Source: a virus. Taken from it: a stretch of DNA of 28,101 bases. Shown here one piece after another: positions 6,066-15,745 of the stretch. The notes below the pieces were generated by a model. The model was not told where the DNA came from and made no database searches. It worked only from the letters and a program-made list of their open reading frames with translations. Positions within the stretch are counted from its first letter, which is position 1. Every line of letters starts with the position of its first letter. The DNA is taken from the IMG/VR virus record IMGVR_UViG_3300027668_000076, positions 1 to 28,101 of that record, one strand, 5' to 3'. Made by a program: the position numbers and the translations under genes.

Positions 6066-7365
6066 TATAGACTTATTTCCAAAGCAAGTTGAATGCTTTC
6101 AATACTTAGAAGATGATTCAACAACTGAAATTCTTTTTGGTGGTGGTGCAGGTGGTTCAAAAACTTTTACTGGTTGCCTTTGGCAAATACACAGAAGACT
6201 TCAATATGCTGGAACAAGAAGTGTGATTGGAAGAAGTAAATTGAAGAATCTAAAGTCAACAACTTTGAACACATTTTTTGAAGTTGCACAAGACTTTTGT
6301 GGTTTGAAACCAAATGAAGATTTCACATACAATGCACAAGATTCAACAATCACTTTCTTCAACGGTTCAATTATATATTTGAAAGATTTGTTTTTATATC
6401 CAAGTGATCCAGACTTCACTTCACTTGGTGGACTTGAAATCACAGATTGTTTCATTGATGAATGTTCTGAAGTTTCACACAAGGCAATCAACATTCTAAA
6501 TTCAAGAATAAGATTCAAGCTGGACAAATACAACTTGATTCCAAAAACATTGATGACTTGCAATCCAACAAAAACTTGGTTGTATTCTGAATTTTACAAA
6601 CCATCAAAAGAAAACAGACTTCAAAGTCACAGACAATTCATTCAATCACTTGTGACAGACAATAAAGCAATTTCAATACATTACATTAACCAGCTTGAAA
6701 AACTGGATAAGGTGTCAAGACAAAGACTTCTTCTTGGTGATTGGGAATACAATGAAGATGATGCATTGCTTTTTGATTATGATGCAATCCATGATATGTT
6801 TACCAATTCAATTGAAAGTGGTTTAGGTTTCATCACTTGTGATGTTGCCAGATTTGGTGCAGATAAAACGGTCTTGATGTTCTGGAATGGAATGTCAGTT
6901 GAAAAGATTGTGATGCTGGACAAATCTTCAATATTTGACACAATAGATGCAATCAAATCAATGGCACTTCAACACAATGTTCAAAGGTCACACATCATTG
7001 TTGATGAAGATGGTGTTGGTGGTGGTGTTAAAGATGGTCTTTCTGGTATCAAAGGATTTGTGAATGGAAGTAAAGCATTAAAGTCAGAAAACTTTCAGAA
7101 CTTAAAAACACAATGCTACTTTAAACTTGGTGAAATGGTGAATGCTGGAAAGCTATCAATTAAAGATTCAAGATATAAACAAACAATCATTGAAGAACTT
7201 GAAATCATCAAGCGTGACAAATTAGATAAGGACACACAAAAGCTTTCAATTGTACCAAAGGACACAATGAAACAATTGCTTGGAAGGTCACCAGATTATG
7301 CTGATGCATTGATGATGAGAATGTGGTATGAAGTCAAAGGAAATTACGGAGTATATGCTTTCTGA
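6049..7365 (+). CDS. terL: Terminase large subunit
   Basis: This 438-residue packaging motor carries an N-terminal ATPase and a C-terminal nuclease. Walker A is GGGAGGSKT (31-39) and Walker B is CFIDE (134-138). The coupling motif is TCNPTKTW, near 173. The RNase H-like nuclease shows Asp265 in TCDVARFGADKT, Asp319/Asp321 in IVDEDGVGGG, and Asp416/Asp419 in SPDYADAL, the expected acidic cluster. Length is normal for phage large terminases. The gene overlaps terS by 17 nt. Portal and capsid genes do not follow as usual; they come ~11-14 kb later, after the tail module. Confidence 0.95.
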   Translation: MSTTIDIDLFPKQVECFQYLEDDSTTEILFGGGAGGSKTFTGCLWQIHRRLQYAGTRSVIGRSKLKNLKSTTLNTFFEVAQDFCGLKPNEDFTYNAQDSTITFFNGSIIYLKDLFLYPSDPDFTSLGGLEITDCFIDECSEVSHKAINILNSRIRFKLDKYNLIPKTLMTCNPTKTWLYSEFYKPSKENRLQSHRQFIQSLVTDNKAISIHYINQLEKLDKVSRQRLLLGDWEYNEDDALLFDYDAIHDMFTNSIESGLGFITCDVARFGADKTVLMFWNGMSVEKIVMLDKSSIFDTIDAIKSMALQHNVQRSHIIVDEDGVGGGVKDGLSGIKGFVNGSKALKSENFQNLKTQCYFKLGEMVNAGKLSIKDSRYKQTIIEELEIIKRDKLDKDTQKLSIVPKDTMKQLLGRSPDYADALMMRMWYEVKGNYGVYAF

Positions 7366-7402
7366 AAGGAAAAAACAAAACAATCAACTTTAAACTATTG
7401 AA

Positions 7403-7975
7403 ATGAAAAAGACTTTTGAAATAGACATTCCTACAATTTGGGATGATGTTAGTATTAAGAAGTATCAAAATTATATTGATGCAATTAAAGACTTAGTTGA
7501 TGAAAGGAAAATCATCATTAAAACAATAAGTGTGTTGTGTTCAATTCCTGAATATGTGGTTGAAGTTATGAAGCTGAAAGACTTGAAGATAATTCAAGAA
7601 AACTTACAGAAATTAATCAATCATCCAGTCAACAAAACCATCATTAACAAGATTGAGATTGATGGAATAAAATATGGCTTCCATCCAAATCTTGATGAAT
7701 TGACACTTGGTGAATTTGTAGATGTTGAAACATTCACAAAGGAAAATGACATTGCAAAGATGATGTCAATTCTTTATAGACCAATAGTCAAAGAAGATGG
7801 AAACAGATATGACATTGAACCATATGATTTTGATGTGCATTCAATTAATAGTGTTAAATTTGAAAGATTATCAATCAATGTAGGAAATGCAATTGTGGTT
7901 TTTTTTTGGACTTTAGGTCAAGAATTATTGAACAATTTTCATCAGTCTTCAAAGGTGGTGGAAAAAAATCAGTAA
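7403..7975 (+). CDS. Tail assembly chaperone, zero-frame product (putative)
   Basis: A 190-residue soluble protein. It begins KKTFEIDIPTIWDDVSIKKY and contains IDGIKYGFHPNLDELTLGEF and MMSILYRPIVKEDG, a pattern common in Bacteroidota phage proteins near tail genes. A canonical -1 slippery heptamer, A AAA AAT (7963-7969), lies two codons before its stop. Slippage would extend it by 62 residues into the next frame, for a 251-residue product. The short/long pair matches lambda gpG/gpGT-type tail assembly chaperones that guide tape-measure assembly. The unusual point is position, next to terL rather than just before the tape measure. Function is inferred from the frameshift plus tail context. Confidence 0.6.
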   Translation: MKKTFEIDIPTIWDDVSIKKYQNYIDAIKDLVDERKIIIKTISVLCSIPEYVVEVMKLKDLKIIQENLQKLINHPVNKTIINKIEIDGIKYGFHPNLDELTLGEFVDVETFTKENDIAKMMSILYRPIVKEDGNRYDIEPYDFDVHSINSVKFERLSINVGNAIVVFFWTLGQELLNNFHQSSKVVEKNQ

Positions 7976-8157
7976 GTTCAAATTATGGATGGTTTGCAAT
8001 TATTGATTCTCTTGCTGGAGGTGATTTATTGAAGATTGATCCAATTACTAATCTACCATTGATGTTGTGTTTGACTAAACTATCACTTGATGCAGATAAA
8101 CAAATTGAAAGAGATAAAGAGGCAAGACAAAAACAAAACAAAACAAAAAGAAGATGA
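7906..8157 (+). CDS. Frameshifted C-terminal part of the tail assembly chaperone
   Basis: This reading frame lies -1 to the preceding gene. Between its upstream limit and the conserved-looking block SNYGWFAIIDSLAGGD it has no ATG, only a TTG at 7906. Expression by -1 frameshifting at 7963-7969 is therefore more likely than independent initiation; the added part would run from 7969 to 8157 (62 residues). The end is highly charged (ERDKEARQKQNKTKRR). The stop overlaps the next gene as ATGA at 8154. A less likely alternative is a separate small protein starting with TTG. Confidence 0.55.
   Translation: MDFRSRIIEQFSSVFKGGGKKSVSSNYGWFAIIDSLAGGDLLKIDPITNLPLMLCLTKLSLDADKQIERDKEARQKQNKTKRR
7963..7969 (+). 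other. Programmed -1 ribosomal frameshift site, A AAA AAT
   Basis: In the zero frame the codons are GAA AAA AAT CAG TAA (7961-7975). The heptamer A AAA AAT fits X XXY YYZ, so both tRNAs can re-pair after slipping back one base. The -1 frame is then open for 62 more codons. No strong downstream hairpin is obvious in the A+T-rich sequence. Confidence 0.65.
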
Positions 8158-9359
8158 TAACTTACAAAGCCATCATTCAGTACTTTGATTCTATAGCAGA
8201 CCAACACCAGCAAATCAATTCATTCACTTATGGTGAAATTGACTTGTTTGACAAAGATAAGTTCACAGAATATCCAGCTTTACACATAACACCAACTGCA
8301 ACATCTATTGATGACCAGGTTGTTGTTTATGGTTTTGATGTTGTTGTTTTTGACAGATACAACATTGAATCAAACAAGATGAGAAATGAAGCAAATTGTC
8401 TGTCTGATTCATTACTAATTCTTCAAGATTTATGTAAAGAAATCACAGATGGAAAGTATTTCATAAATGCAGACACTTTGATTTCAATGGAACTTCCAGT
8501 ATCAGCACAACCATTCATAGACACAGAACCAGATAGTTGTTCAGGATGGGCAACATCATTCAATGTCATCACACCTAATGAAGCATCTGCTTGTCTAATT
8601 CCGTATTTTAATCCAGAAAGACAGAATGCATTAAAATTTACACTTCCAGATTCTGTACCTTCAAGTATTGCGTGGTATTCAAGAGAAAGAATACACAATC
8701 AAACAACATTTAGTGGTCAAGAAATTGAAGAACTTGCACCAGTTGTTGATACAATATCTGGTATCAATGTTTTAAGAATGAATGGATCAAGCGCAACTTG
8801 GTCACCATTAAAGAATGCTTTTCATTTCTCAAATTCTGATCCATCAAATGCAATGTATTTGGAGCATCCAGTAACAACACAAACTGATGCAACTTTCTTT
8901 GTAAGAATTAAAGACTTTTCAAGATATTCAATTGGAAATGGTAGCAATGCAATTTTTTATGTTGGAGGAACTTTAAGCGCTCTTGATGGTTTTGAAGTTT
9001 ATGTTGAATTTTCAACTGGAAAATTAGCATTGTTAGATTATAGTACACCTTCTTCAATGCGTTCAGAAACAATTTGCCCAACTAATGGAAATAGTTTTGA
9101 TACTGCACACAAAAGACTTGAATCATTAACTTTTTGTGTTCAATTAACAACAAGTAAAATAACTTTGTGGTGGGGCAGTACTGCAAATGAAACAGAATCA
9201 ATTTTCACAGCATTTGATTTCACAAATAAAAACTTTGGAATTGGGAATCCAACCGTTAATAATTTATCAGAATTTTATCTTCAAGAATTTATATTTTCAC
9301 CAACTGCAATGACTAATGCAAACATTGAATCAACAATGGAATGGTTAAATTTTAGATAG
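8154..9359 (+). CDS. Neck/tail-terminator-like protein with C-terminal LamG-like domain
   Basis: A 401-residue protein with two parts. Residues ~1-150 (MITYKAIIQYFDSIADQHQQ, then INSFTYGEIDLFD and a beta-rich VVVYGFDVVVFDRYN) resemble the tail-terminator or neck proteins of Bacteroidota phages. Residues ~165-401 are beta-rich, with AFHFSNSDPSNAMYL, DATFFVRIKDFSR, KITLWWGS and a final NIESTMEWLNF, typical of LamG/concanavalin-like sandwich domains that bind glycans. Such a fusion would display a carbohydrate-binding module at the head-tail joint. The start is in an ATGA overlap with the frameshifted gene. The LamG call is by fold pattern and has no catalytic motif to confirm it. Confidence 0.6.
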   Translation: MITYKAIIQYFDSIADQHQQINSFTYGEIDLFDKDKFTEYPALHITPTATSIDDQVVVYGFDVVVFDRYNIESNKMRNEANCLSDSLLILQDLCKEITDGKYFINADTLISMELPVSAQPFIDTEPDSCSGWATSFNVITPNEASACLIPYFNPERQNALKFTLPDSVPSSIAWYSRERIHNQTTFSGQEIEELAPVVDTISGINVLRMNGSSATWSPLKNAFHFSNSDPSNAMYLEHPVTTQTDATFFVRIKDFSRYSIGNGSNAIFYVGGTLSALDGFEVYVEFSTGKLALLDYSTPSSMRSETICPTNGNSFDTAHKRLESLTFCVQLTTSKITLWWGSTANETESIFTAFDFTNKNFGIGNPTVNNLSEFYLQEFIFSPTAMTNANIESTMEWLNFR

Positions 9360-9941
9360 ATGATTCCAACTACTAAACAAGAACTTCAGAAATTTGGAAC
9401 AAGAGTTGTGAAACTTGCAAGAATCAATCTTGGTGCATCCAAAATGATTGATGGAAAGAAACGAGTTACAAATAATACTGGCGCACTTTCTTCATCATTA
9501 GGTTTCAGTCTTAAACAGAAAAGAAGTTCAGGTGGAAAGTTTGCAAGTGGTTTTGATTTGGAATTCACATCATCTGAAGATTATGCATCTTTCATGGAAC
9601 AAGGTGTGAAAGGTTCTGAAAGCACAAAACCATCAGCGAAGAATTCACCATTCAAATTCAAAGGAAAGAATGTTGCAAAGGGTGTGATTATGGAGTGGAT
9701 TGAAACAAAACCAATAAGACTTCGTGAACTTGGAACTGGTAAATTCAAAAAGAATACTGAATCAGCAAGAAAGACACAAGCGTTTTTAATTGGTCGTGGA
9801 ATAGCAACAAAAGGATTGTCTGCAAGAAACTATTTCAAAGATGCAATTGAAATGGCTATTCCAAAAGATGGAACTGATGTTGCACTTTCAATGGCTAATG
9901 ATTTCATCAAGCAAATTATACAAGAAATTAAACTTACATAA
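9360..9941 (+). CDS. HK97 gp10-like head-tail / minor tail protein
   Basis: A 193-residue basic protein. NTGALSSSLGFSLK (residues ~39-52) and YASFMEQGVKGSES (~75-88) match the conserved pattern of HK97 gp10-like neck proteins (strand, then an ExG turn near the middle). Residues 90-110 are Lys-rich, with SPFKFKGKN. It probably forms a ring at the head-tail joint or assists tail completion. It starts at the base directly after the upstream TAG. Its position beside the putative tail-terminator gene agrees. Confidence 0.65.
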   Translation: MIPTTKQELQKFGTRVVKLARINLGASKMIDGKKRVTNNTGALSSSLGFSLKQKRSSGGKFASGFDLEFTSSEDYASFMEQGVKGSESTKPSAKNSPFKFKGKNVAKGVIMEWIETKPIRLRELGTGKFKKNTESARKTQAFLIGRGIATKGLSARNYFKDAIEMAIPKDGTDVALSMANDFIKQIIQEIKLT

Positions 9942-9942
9942 G

Positions 9943-11427
9943 ATGGCTTTAACAATTACCATGAATAATTTAAACTTTAACATAAGTTCTGGAATGAATC
10001 TGGCGTATATGTCAACAGACACACCAATATTTCCAGCAGCTGGTGGTGTTTACAAATTCAGATTCTTGATTGAAGTGAATTATAATATTCAATCAAACCC
10101 CCTTATTACAAAAACTATTTCTTTTACACAACAAATTACGGACGATGGAAAAAGTCTGTTTAATTTCTCAGAAATATATAAATCAATTGTTACTCCACAA
10201 ATTACTGCATCAAGAAATAGTGATGCACCTGGTGGAGCAATTCCTTTGATGAAAGGAAATATTCACACATTGCCTATAAAAGCATCAGGCACAATGAATC
10301 CAATATCAGCAGGATTGCTTAATGAACTTCAAGGTTTAGAATCATTCAAAGGTGTTGCAAATGTCATGACAATTAATTTTTATGAAATGTTTTCAGCAAT
10401 TCCTAATGGTATACCTGCAAAAGATATAACCACTTTAAAAACAAAAAAAGTGTTTATGTTTTGGGGTAGAGGTCAAGAAGAAGAAGGTGTTGTCATAGAC
10501 TTTTCACCTTATGTATTTACCGTTGCTGCACCAGGAAAATTATTATCTTCAAATTATAACATACAAAATAATTTGTCAAAAATAAACATTGGTAAAAATG
10601 AATATCATACTATTTCAATATTAAATAAATGTGAAATTAATACATCATCATTGCCAGAAGTGATAAGAATCAGATATTATGATGGGGCTGATGCTTCTGG
10701 TAGTGTATTAGGTAATATCACCTATAAAAATGTTTCGGCAAATGGTGGTGCTTATCTATCAACAATTGACACAGAATTTTTTTATTTATTTTTTGGAGTT
10801 GGTCTTGAAAATTTACAAAAACTTGTAATTGATGGAACAAATGTAGCTGGAACATTACCAGATTCTGTTGCTGGTGGTCGTGATGCTATTAAATCTTTCA
10901 CATTATTTTTTGAAGAAAATGGTGGTGCAACAATTACTTCAATAACTTATATGTTTAATGTTGTAAATTATTGTGAAGAATATGACCAATCAAGATTGTC
11001 ATACATGAATAGATTTGGCGCTTGGGAATATATTACATTGAACAAAGAAAGAACAGATGAATTGAATGTAAAGAAAGAATATGTTACAACACCAATTACT
11101 ACACAAGATAATAGTAGTTTACTTGCCTTTTTACCAAATGCAATTGATATGGCATATCCTCTTGATGTTGCAAAGCAAGGAAAGTCAACAACATCAGTTT
11201 CATCAGCAATCACAACAACAATGTTTACTGATTACCTGAATGAATCAGAAGTTGAACAAATTAAAGACTTGATGATGTCACCACAGATTCATTTATTGGA
11301 TGGTGAAAATGCCAAAGCTTTAATTCTTGAAACGAGTTCAATGAAATTAAAGCGTGAAAAAAATCGTGGTTTGTATCAATATGAACTAAAGTTTAAATTT
11401 GCAAATCCAAAATTTAGAACTACATAA
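9943..11427 (+). CDS. Distal tail/baseplate structural protein
   Basis: A 494-residue beta-rich protein. I choose ATG 9943, one base after the upstream TAA; a longer frame opens earlier but lies inside the gp10-like gene. The C-terminal ~130 residues include RLSYMNRFGAWEYITL and then VEQIKDLMMSPQIHLLDG, a pattern I associate with baseplate or distal tail proteins of Bacteroidota phages. The middle is Gly/Ser/Thr-rich with several strands. The ATG of the next, very large tail gene overlaps its stop. It would link the tail tube to the hub. Function is from context and pattern, without a catalytic motif. Confidence 0.6.
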   Translation: MALTITMNNLNFNISSGMNLAYMSTDTPIFPAAGGVYKFRFLIEVNYNIQSNPLITKTISFTQQITDDGKSLFNFSEIYKSIVTPQITASRNSDAPGGAIPLMKGNIHTLPIKASGTMNPISAGLLNELQGLESFKGVANVMTINFYEMFSAIPNGIPAKDITTLKTKKVFMFWGRGQEEEGVVIDFSPYVFTVAAPGKLLSSNYNIQNNLSKINIGKNEYHTISILNKCEINTSSLPEVIRIRYYDGADASGSVLGNITYKNVSANGGAYLSTIDTEFFYLFFGVGLENLQKLVIDGTNVAGTLPDSVAGGRDAIKSFTLFFEENGGATITSITYMFNVVNYCEEYDQSRLSYMNRFGAWEYITLNKERTDELNVKKEYVTTPITTQDNSSLLAFLPNAIDMAYPLDVAKQGKSTTSVSSAITTTMFTDYLNESEVEQIKDLMMSPQIHLLDGENAKALILETSSMKLKREKNRGLYQYELKFKFANPKFRTT

Positions 11428-14400
11428 TGAGTACACAAATAAGAGTTCAGACACAAGAAAGTTTAATCAACACATCACAAATTGTATTTTTAGACTTAGC
11501 AGATAATCAACCAATTTCTGCTGATTATCAATTCAAGGACATTCAATCATTTAAAAATACAAAAGGAAATTATACATACAATTTCAGAATTCCATCAACT
11601 ACAAACAACAATGTATTCTTTGGTGATTATTTTGAAGTGACATCATTTGGAAATTATAATCCAAAAATAAAAGTTGAAGCAACTATTACAAAAGACACAA
11701 TTGATGTCTTCAATGGCTATTTACAATTGACAAATGTATTTACTTCAAATAATGAAATAAGTTCATATGAATGTGTGGTCTTCAGTTCTGTTGCTACTAT
11801 TGGACAAATTCTTGATTCTTTAATGCTAAGTGATTTTGATTGGTCTGAATATAATCATATTTTGACACCACAGAATGTTCAAGATTCAATGAATAGGGAT
11901 GCAGTTGGATTGTTTGGTGGTGACATTGTATATTCATTATTTGATTATGGCGCACAATTTATTGGTGGGAACACAACAAGTTCATGCACTAATCAAGATT
12001 CAAGTGGAGTTGCAACAAATCCAATTAATATAAGGAATTTAAAACCACAAATTAAAGTTCAAAAAGTTTTACAAAAGATTATTTTAGATTCAGGATTTAC
12101 ATATGAATCAACTTTCTTTGATACAACAATGGCTGATTTGTATATGGACATCAATTCTGGTGGTGCTGGAAATACAACTTTGACAGATCCAAACTTTTAT
12201 AGAATAGATGTACAAGGTGAATTTAATACTGGTGGAACATTTCCAGCATCAGTTGGCGTTCATACAATAATACCTAATAATTTATTGCCACCTTCAGGTC
12301 AACCAGACTTTATGAATGCATCTGGTCAATTTGACACAACAACTGGAATATATTCACCAAGTGGAAATTGGAACTTGTCTGCATTTGGCGCTCAAGTTGG
12401 GCTAAGTAGTAGTGGTTTACAGATAGAATACACATTTGGATTGTTTAATATTACGGACAATATTTTTACACAATTTGAAACAGATATTCAAACACTTAAC
12501 AATGGTACTCAACAAAGTTTTCTTGGTGGTTTTAATCCTAATTTTATAAACACCTTTGAAAGTGGAAAACAATATAAGTTAATTGTAACTATATTATCAA
12601 CTTCTTCACCTACAAGTACAATCACAATCCTTGAATCAGCATTTAGAAATACACCTGCATCAGATGGATATGTTGGAGTATCACCAAATAGTGGAAATTT
12701 AAATATTACACCATATGATGCAACAACTGAATATTCAGTCAATGCAAATCTTCCAAATGTAAAAGCACTTGATTTTTTAACTTCACTTACAAAAAAGTTT
12801 AATCTGATTATTGTACCAGATGAACTTCAACCAACACATTTATATATTGAACCATATTCAGAATGGATTGAAAAAGGTAATTCAGTAAATTGGACTGAAA
12901 AAATAGATGTTTCAAAAGATATTCAAATAAAGCCAACCGTTGATTTACAAGCTAAGAATTTATCATTTACTGATGCAAGTTCTGAAGACTTCATGAATTC
13001 AATGTTTGAAGCATCAACTGATAGGATTTATGGAACACAAAATATAGACAATACTGAAAATGATTTTGGAAAAGATAAAGAAGAAATAAAAACAATTTTT
13101 AAACCAACAATCACAAGTCAAATTCCTGATACACCAATAAGATATTCAGTTGCTTATAATCAAGAAAATGACAATGTTACTTGTGAACCAGGAATCAGAT
13201 TATCATTCTATTGTGGTTTTATATTAACTGATTCAAATGATGGTGTTCAAATTTATAGTGAAACACCAGAAGCAACATCATCACTTTCTTTGACATCTTA
13301 TGGATTGTTGCAAAACTATAAAGATGCAGTAATACTTCCAGCAACAGAATGTCTGTCATTCATGGGTGAATATACTGGTTCTTTAGCATCACCAATATCA
13401 ATGAATTCTTCATATTTTGTGTACTGGAAAAATTTTATTGATGAAACTTATTCAATTAATGCAAGATTATTAATTGCATCATTTTATCTTTCTTCACTTG
13501 ATATATTATCAATGAATTTTAATGATATTATATTTGTTAAAAACGAATATTTTAGAATTAATAAAATATCAAATTATCCATTAATAGGAACATCAACTTG
13601 TCAAGTTGAATTGATTAAAGTTGCAAGAATTAATAAATTTGACAAAGCTGGAAATGATTGTGCTATTGAGCCAAGTTTTATCACCATCAATGGTGGTGTT
13701 GTTAACTTCATAAGTACAATAGGAGGGTTTGCAGTTATTCCAACACAATCATGTTGTGAAGCATTTGGATATACATATGCAAATGGAGTATGTACACAAG
13801 TCTTTTCTGGTGGAGGTGTTCCAGATAGTGGAGGTGGTGTTTCCGATCCATCTGCTGGTGGTGGTGGAAACAAAGGATTTTCTGGTGATAGTTTGAGTTT
13901 AAATACTTCAAGTTTATTGATTAACAACACTATAAAAGGACTGAATGAAGTTAGTGGTTCATATAATAATGTTCATGGGCCAGGAAACGCAATTCAAACA
14001 AATCATTCAAATGTCAATGGATTCTTTAATTTTATTAAAACTGATTCTCTTGGTAATTCCATAAAAGGTGATTCAAATGCTATTGATTCAAATACTAAAT
14101 ATTCAATTATAGAAGGTAGCAATAATTTATTAAATCCTTATTCACTTAATTATAATTCAACATATCTTGATGTGTATTCAAGACAAAAATTTAAAAACAA
14201 TTCAATTCAAGGTGATTATGCAATTGCACTTGGTAATGGTGAAGAATTCATTTCTGGTGGTGCTGATCCATTATATAACAAGCGTGGAAGAAGTGGTTCT
14301 GGACAATTTGTGAAACATTGCCAGTCAAGGAATAAAGAAGATATAAATATTGGTCAAAATGGTATATTCATTTTTAGCACTTTAATAAATAATGAATTTT

Positions 14401-15515
14401 TTACAGAACAAGCAACAAATTTATTTAGACTTCAATTTCCTTCAATCATTGGTTTTGAAGTTTCAGTTGTTGGTCATGAAAGAGGTGTTGTTGCAAATCG
14501 GTCACAACTTTATTCATTTAGAATCTATAAAGGAGTTATAAATAACACAACCAATTCTGGAAATGTATCAATTAGAAACTTGACACTTGACACGCAAAAA
14601 GAATCATCAGAATTTTCAGCATATAATTTCAATGTTTTGCCTGGACAAGCATATTTTGATGGACAATATGTTGATGATGGAATGTTTTATTTTAATATCA
14701 ACATGACTGGTGCTGATGCTTTAAGTGATGTTGATTGGACAATTGACTTTAAATATACTCTTGTTGGTTTACAAAATATTGATAGACCATCAAATCAAAG
14801 AACATTTTCACCACCTTCAATTTCTGGTTGTTTATTATGGGTTGATTCAAATCAACCAGCAACAATCACACATTCTGGTGGTGCAATTTCTCAATGGGAT
14901 GATTTGTCTGGAAACAACCACCATTTGACACAATCAACATCAGCTTATAAACCAGTTTATTCACAATCAATTGCAGATTCATATGTTTCATTTAGTGGTG
15001 TGAATCAAGTTCTTGGAAATCAAGCATCAACATTGATAAATGCTTCAGATGGTGATAATACTATTTTTGTGGTTTTCAAATCTGATAATACTACAACATC
15101 AACACGAGGTGAAACAATTGCTGGAATTTGTAATCGAGCGCAACAACTATATGGAATAAATATTAACAATTCAGTTTCTGGTGCAGGTGGTTCATCATTT
15201 ATGAACAAATCATCACAAGACTATGGTAATAGAGTTTCAATAATTCCTTCAACAACTAAACAAGTTGTAATTGGAACAAGGTCTTCAGTTACACGAGAAA
15301 TTTTTGACCAAGATGGTAATACAGATTCAGACAATAATTCATCTAATACTGCACAAGACACATTTGTTGTTGGTGCAACATGGGATGGAACTTCAAGGTC
15401 ACCAGTTGCAGACTATTCAGGAAAGGTTTATGAAGTAATAGTTTACGGAGTTAAATTAACAGAAGCACAAAGAAATCAAGTACAAAATTATCTACAAACA
15501 AAATGGAACACATAA
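11427..15515 (+). CDS. Tail hub / receptor-binding protein, multidomain
   Basis: This 1362-residue protein is the largest product here. Residues ~1-560 look like a baseplate hub: an N-terminal beta region (YTYNFRIPSTTNNNVFFGDY) and IKVEATITKDTIDVFNGYLQ, with a later NLPNVKALDFLTSLTKKFNL like tail-hub folds. A Gly-rich linker lies near 795-817. It is followed by ~100 residues of GNxI/GxxN-type repeats (NSIKGDSNAIDSN) suggesting a beta-solenoid fibre. From ~1131 to the end is a LamG-like domain (LLWVDSNQPATITHSGG, QWDDLSGNNHH, and final VYEVIVYGVKLTEAQRNQ). It probably connects the tail tip to the host surface and binds glycans. The start overlaps the upstream stop by one base. Confidence 0.7.
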   Translation: MSTQIRVQTQESLINTSQIVFLDLADNQPISADYQFKDIQSFKNTKGNYTYNFRIPSTTNNNVFFGDYFEVTSFGNYNPKIKVEATITKDTIDVFNGYLQLTNVFTSNNEISSYECVVFSSVATIGQILDSLMLSDFDWSEYNHILTPQNVQDSMNRDAVGLFGGDIVYSLFDYGAQFIGGNTTSSCTNQDSSGVATNPINIRNLKPQIKVQKVLQKIILDSGFTYESTFFDTTMADLYMDINSGGAGNTTLTDPNFYRIDVQGEFNTGGTFPASVGVHTIIPNNLLPPSGQPDFMNASGQFDTTTGIYSPSGNWNLSAFGAQVGLSSSGLQIEYTFGLFNITDNIFTQFETDIQTLNNGTQQSFLGGFNPNFINTFESGKQYKLIVTILSTSSPTSTITILESAFRNTPASDGYVGVSPNSGNLNITPYDATTEYSVNANLPNVKALDFLTSLTKKFNLIIVPDELQPTHLYIEPYSEWIEKGNSVNWTEKIDVSKDIQIKPTVDLQAKNLSFTDASSEDFMNSMFEASTDRIYGTQNIDNTENDFGKDKEEIKTIFKPTITSQIPDTPIRYSVAYNQENDNVTCEPGIRLSFYCGFILTDSNDGVQIYSETPEATSSLSLTSYGLLQNYKDAVILPATECLSFMGEYTGSLASPISMNSSYFVYWKNFIDETYSINARLLIASFYLSSLDILSMNFNDIIFVKNEYFRINKISNYPLIGTSTCQVELIKVARINKFDKAGNDCAIEPSFITINGGVVNFISTIGGFAVIPTQSCCEAFGYTYANGVCTQVFSGGGVPDSGGGVSDPSAGGGGNKGFSGDSLSLNTSSLLINNTIKGLNEVSGSYNNVHGPGNAIQTNHSNVNGFFNFIKTDSLGNSIKGDSNAIDSNTKYSIIEGSNNLLNPYSLNYNSTYLDVYSRQKFKNNSIQGDYAIALGNGEEFISGGADPLYNKRGRSGSGQFVKHCQSRNKEDINIGQNGIFIFSTLINNEFFTEQATNLFRLQFPSIIGFEVSVVGHERGVVANRSQLYSFRIYKGVINNTTNSGNVSIRNLTLDTQKESSEFSAYNFNVLPGQAYFDGQYVDDGMFYFNINMTGADALSDVDWTIDFKYTLVGLQNIDRPSNQRTFSPPSISGCLLWVDSNQPATITHSGGAISQWDDLSGNNHHLTQSTSAYKPVYSQSIADSYVSFSGVNQVLGNQASTLINASDGDNTIFVVFKSDNTTTSTRGETIAGICNRAQQLYGININNSVSGAGGSSFMNKSSQDYGNRVSIIPSTTKQVVIGTRSSVTREIFDQDGNTDSDNNSSNTAQDTFVVGATWDGTSRSPVADYSGKVYEVIVYGVKLTEAQRNQVQNYLQTKWNT

Positions 15516-15745
15516 GAATCACAATTTCCAAAAAAGCAAATTTCACAACATTGAAAAGGCTTGATTTCACACCGATGTTTCAATATTGGAATGGTGCAAT
15601 GAAGTTCATTCCAAAGGTGCTGAAATACCTTCCAAATGACTTGTATGAAAACAACAAGTGTTTGACTTGGTATGAAAGGCAAGTTGTAAAAAACAGAAAG
15701 AAAATGATTGAATTTAAAAATATATTCAGATGGCTGAAAAAATAG
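15503..15745 (+). CDS. Hypothetical small basic protein before the tape measure
   Basis: An 80-residue protein rich in Lys, Arg, Trp and Tyr, with NNKCLTWYERQVVKNRKKMI near its end. It overlaps the hub gene by 13 nt and the tape-measure gene by 16 nt, so it is translated with them. No domain is recognised. It may be a minor tail component or an assembly factor. Confidence 0.6.
   Translation: MEHIRITISKKANFTTLKRLDFTPMFQYWNGAMKFIPKVLKYLPNDLYENNKCLTWYERQVVKNRKKMIEFKNIFRWLKK

Noticed and set aside
7899-7907. T9 run as the frameshift site
   Set aside because: A slip here could also enter the -1 frame, but it would drop the conserved-looking FWTLGQELL segment. The heptamer at 7963 is canonical and adjacent to the stop. 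It remains a secondary possibility.
9841-9942. Extended N-terminus of the 494-residue tail protein
   Set aside because: The extension is inside the gp10-like gene in another frame. ATG 9943, one base after that gene's stop, is the natural start.
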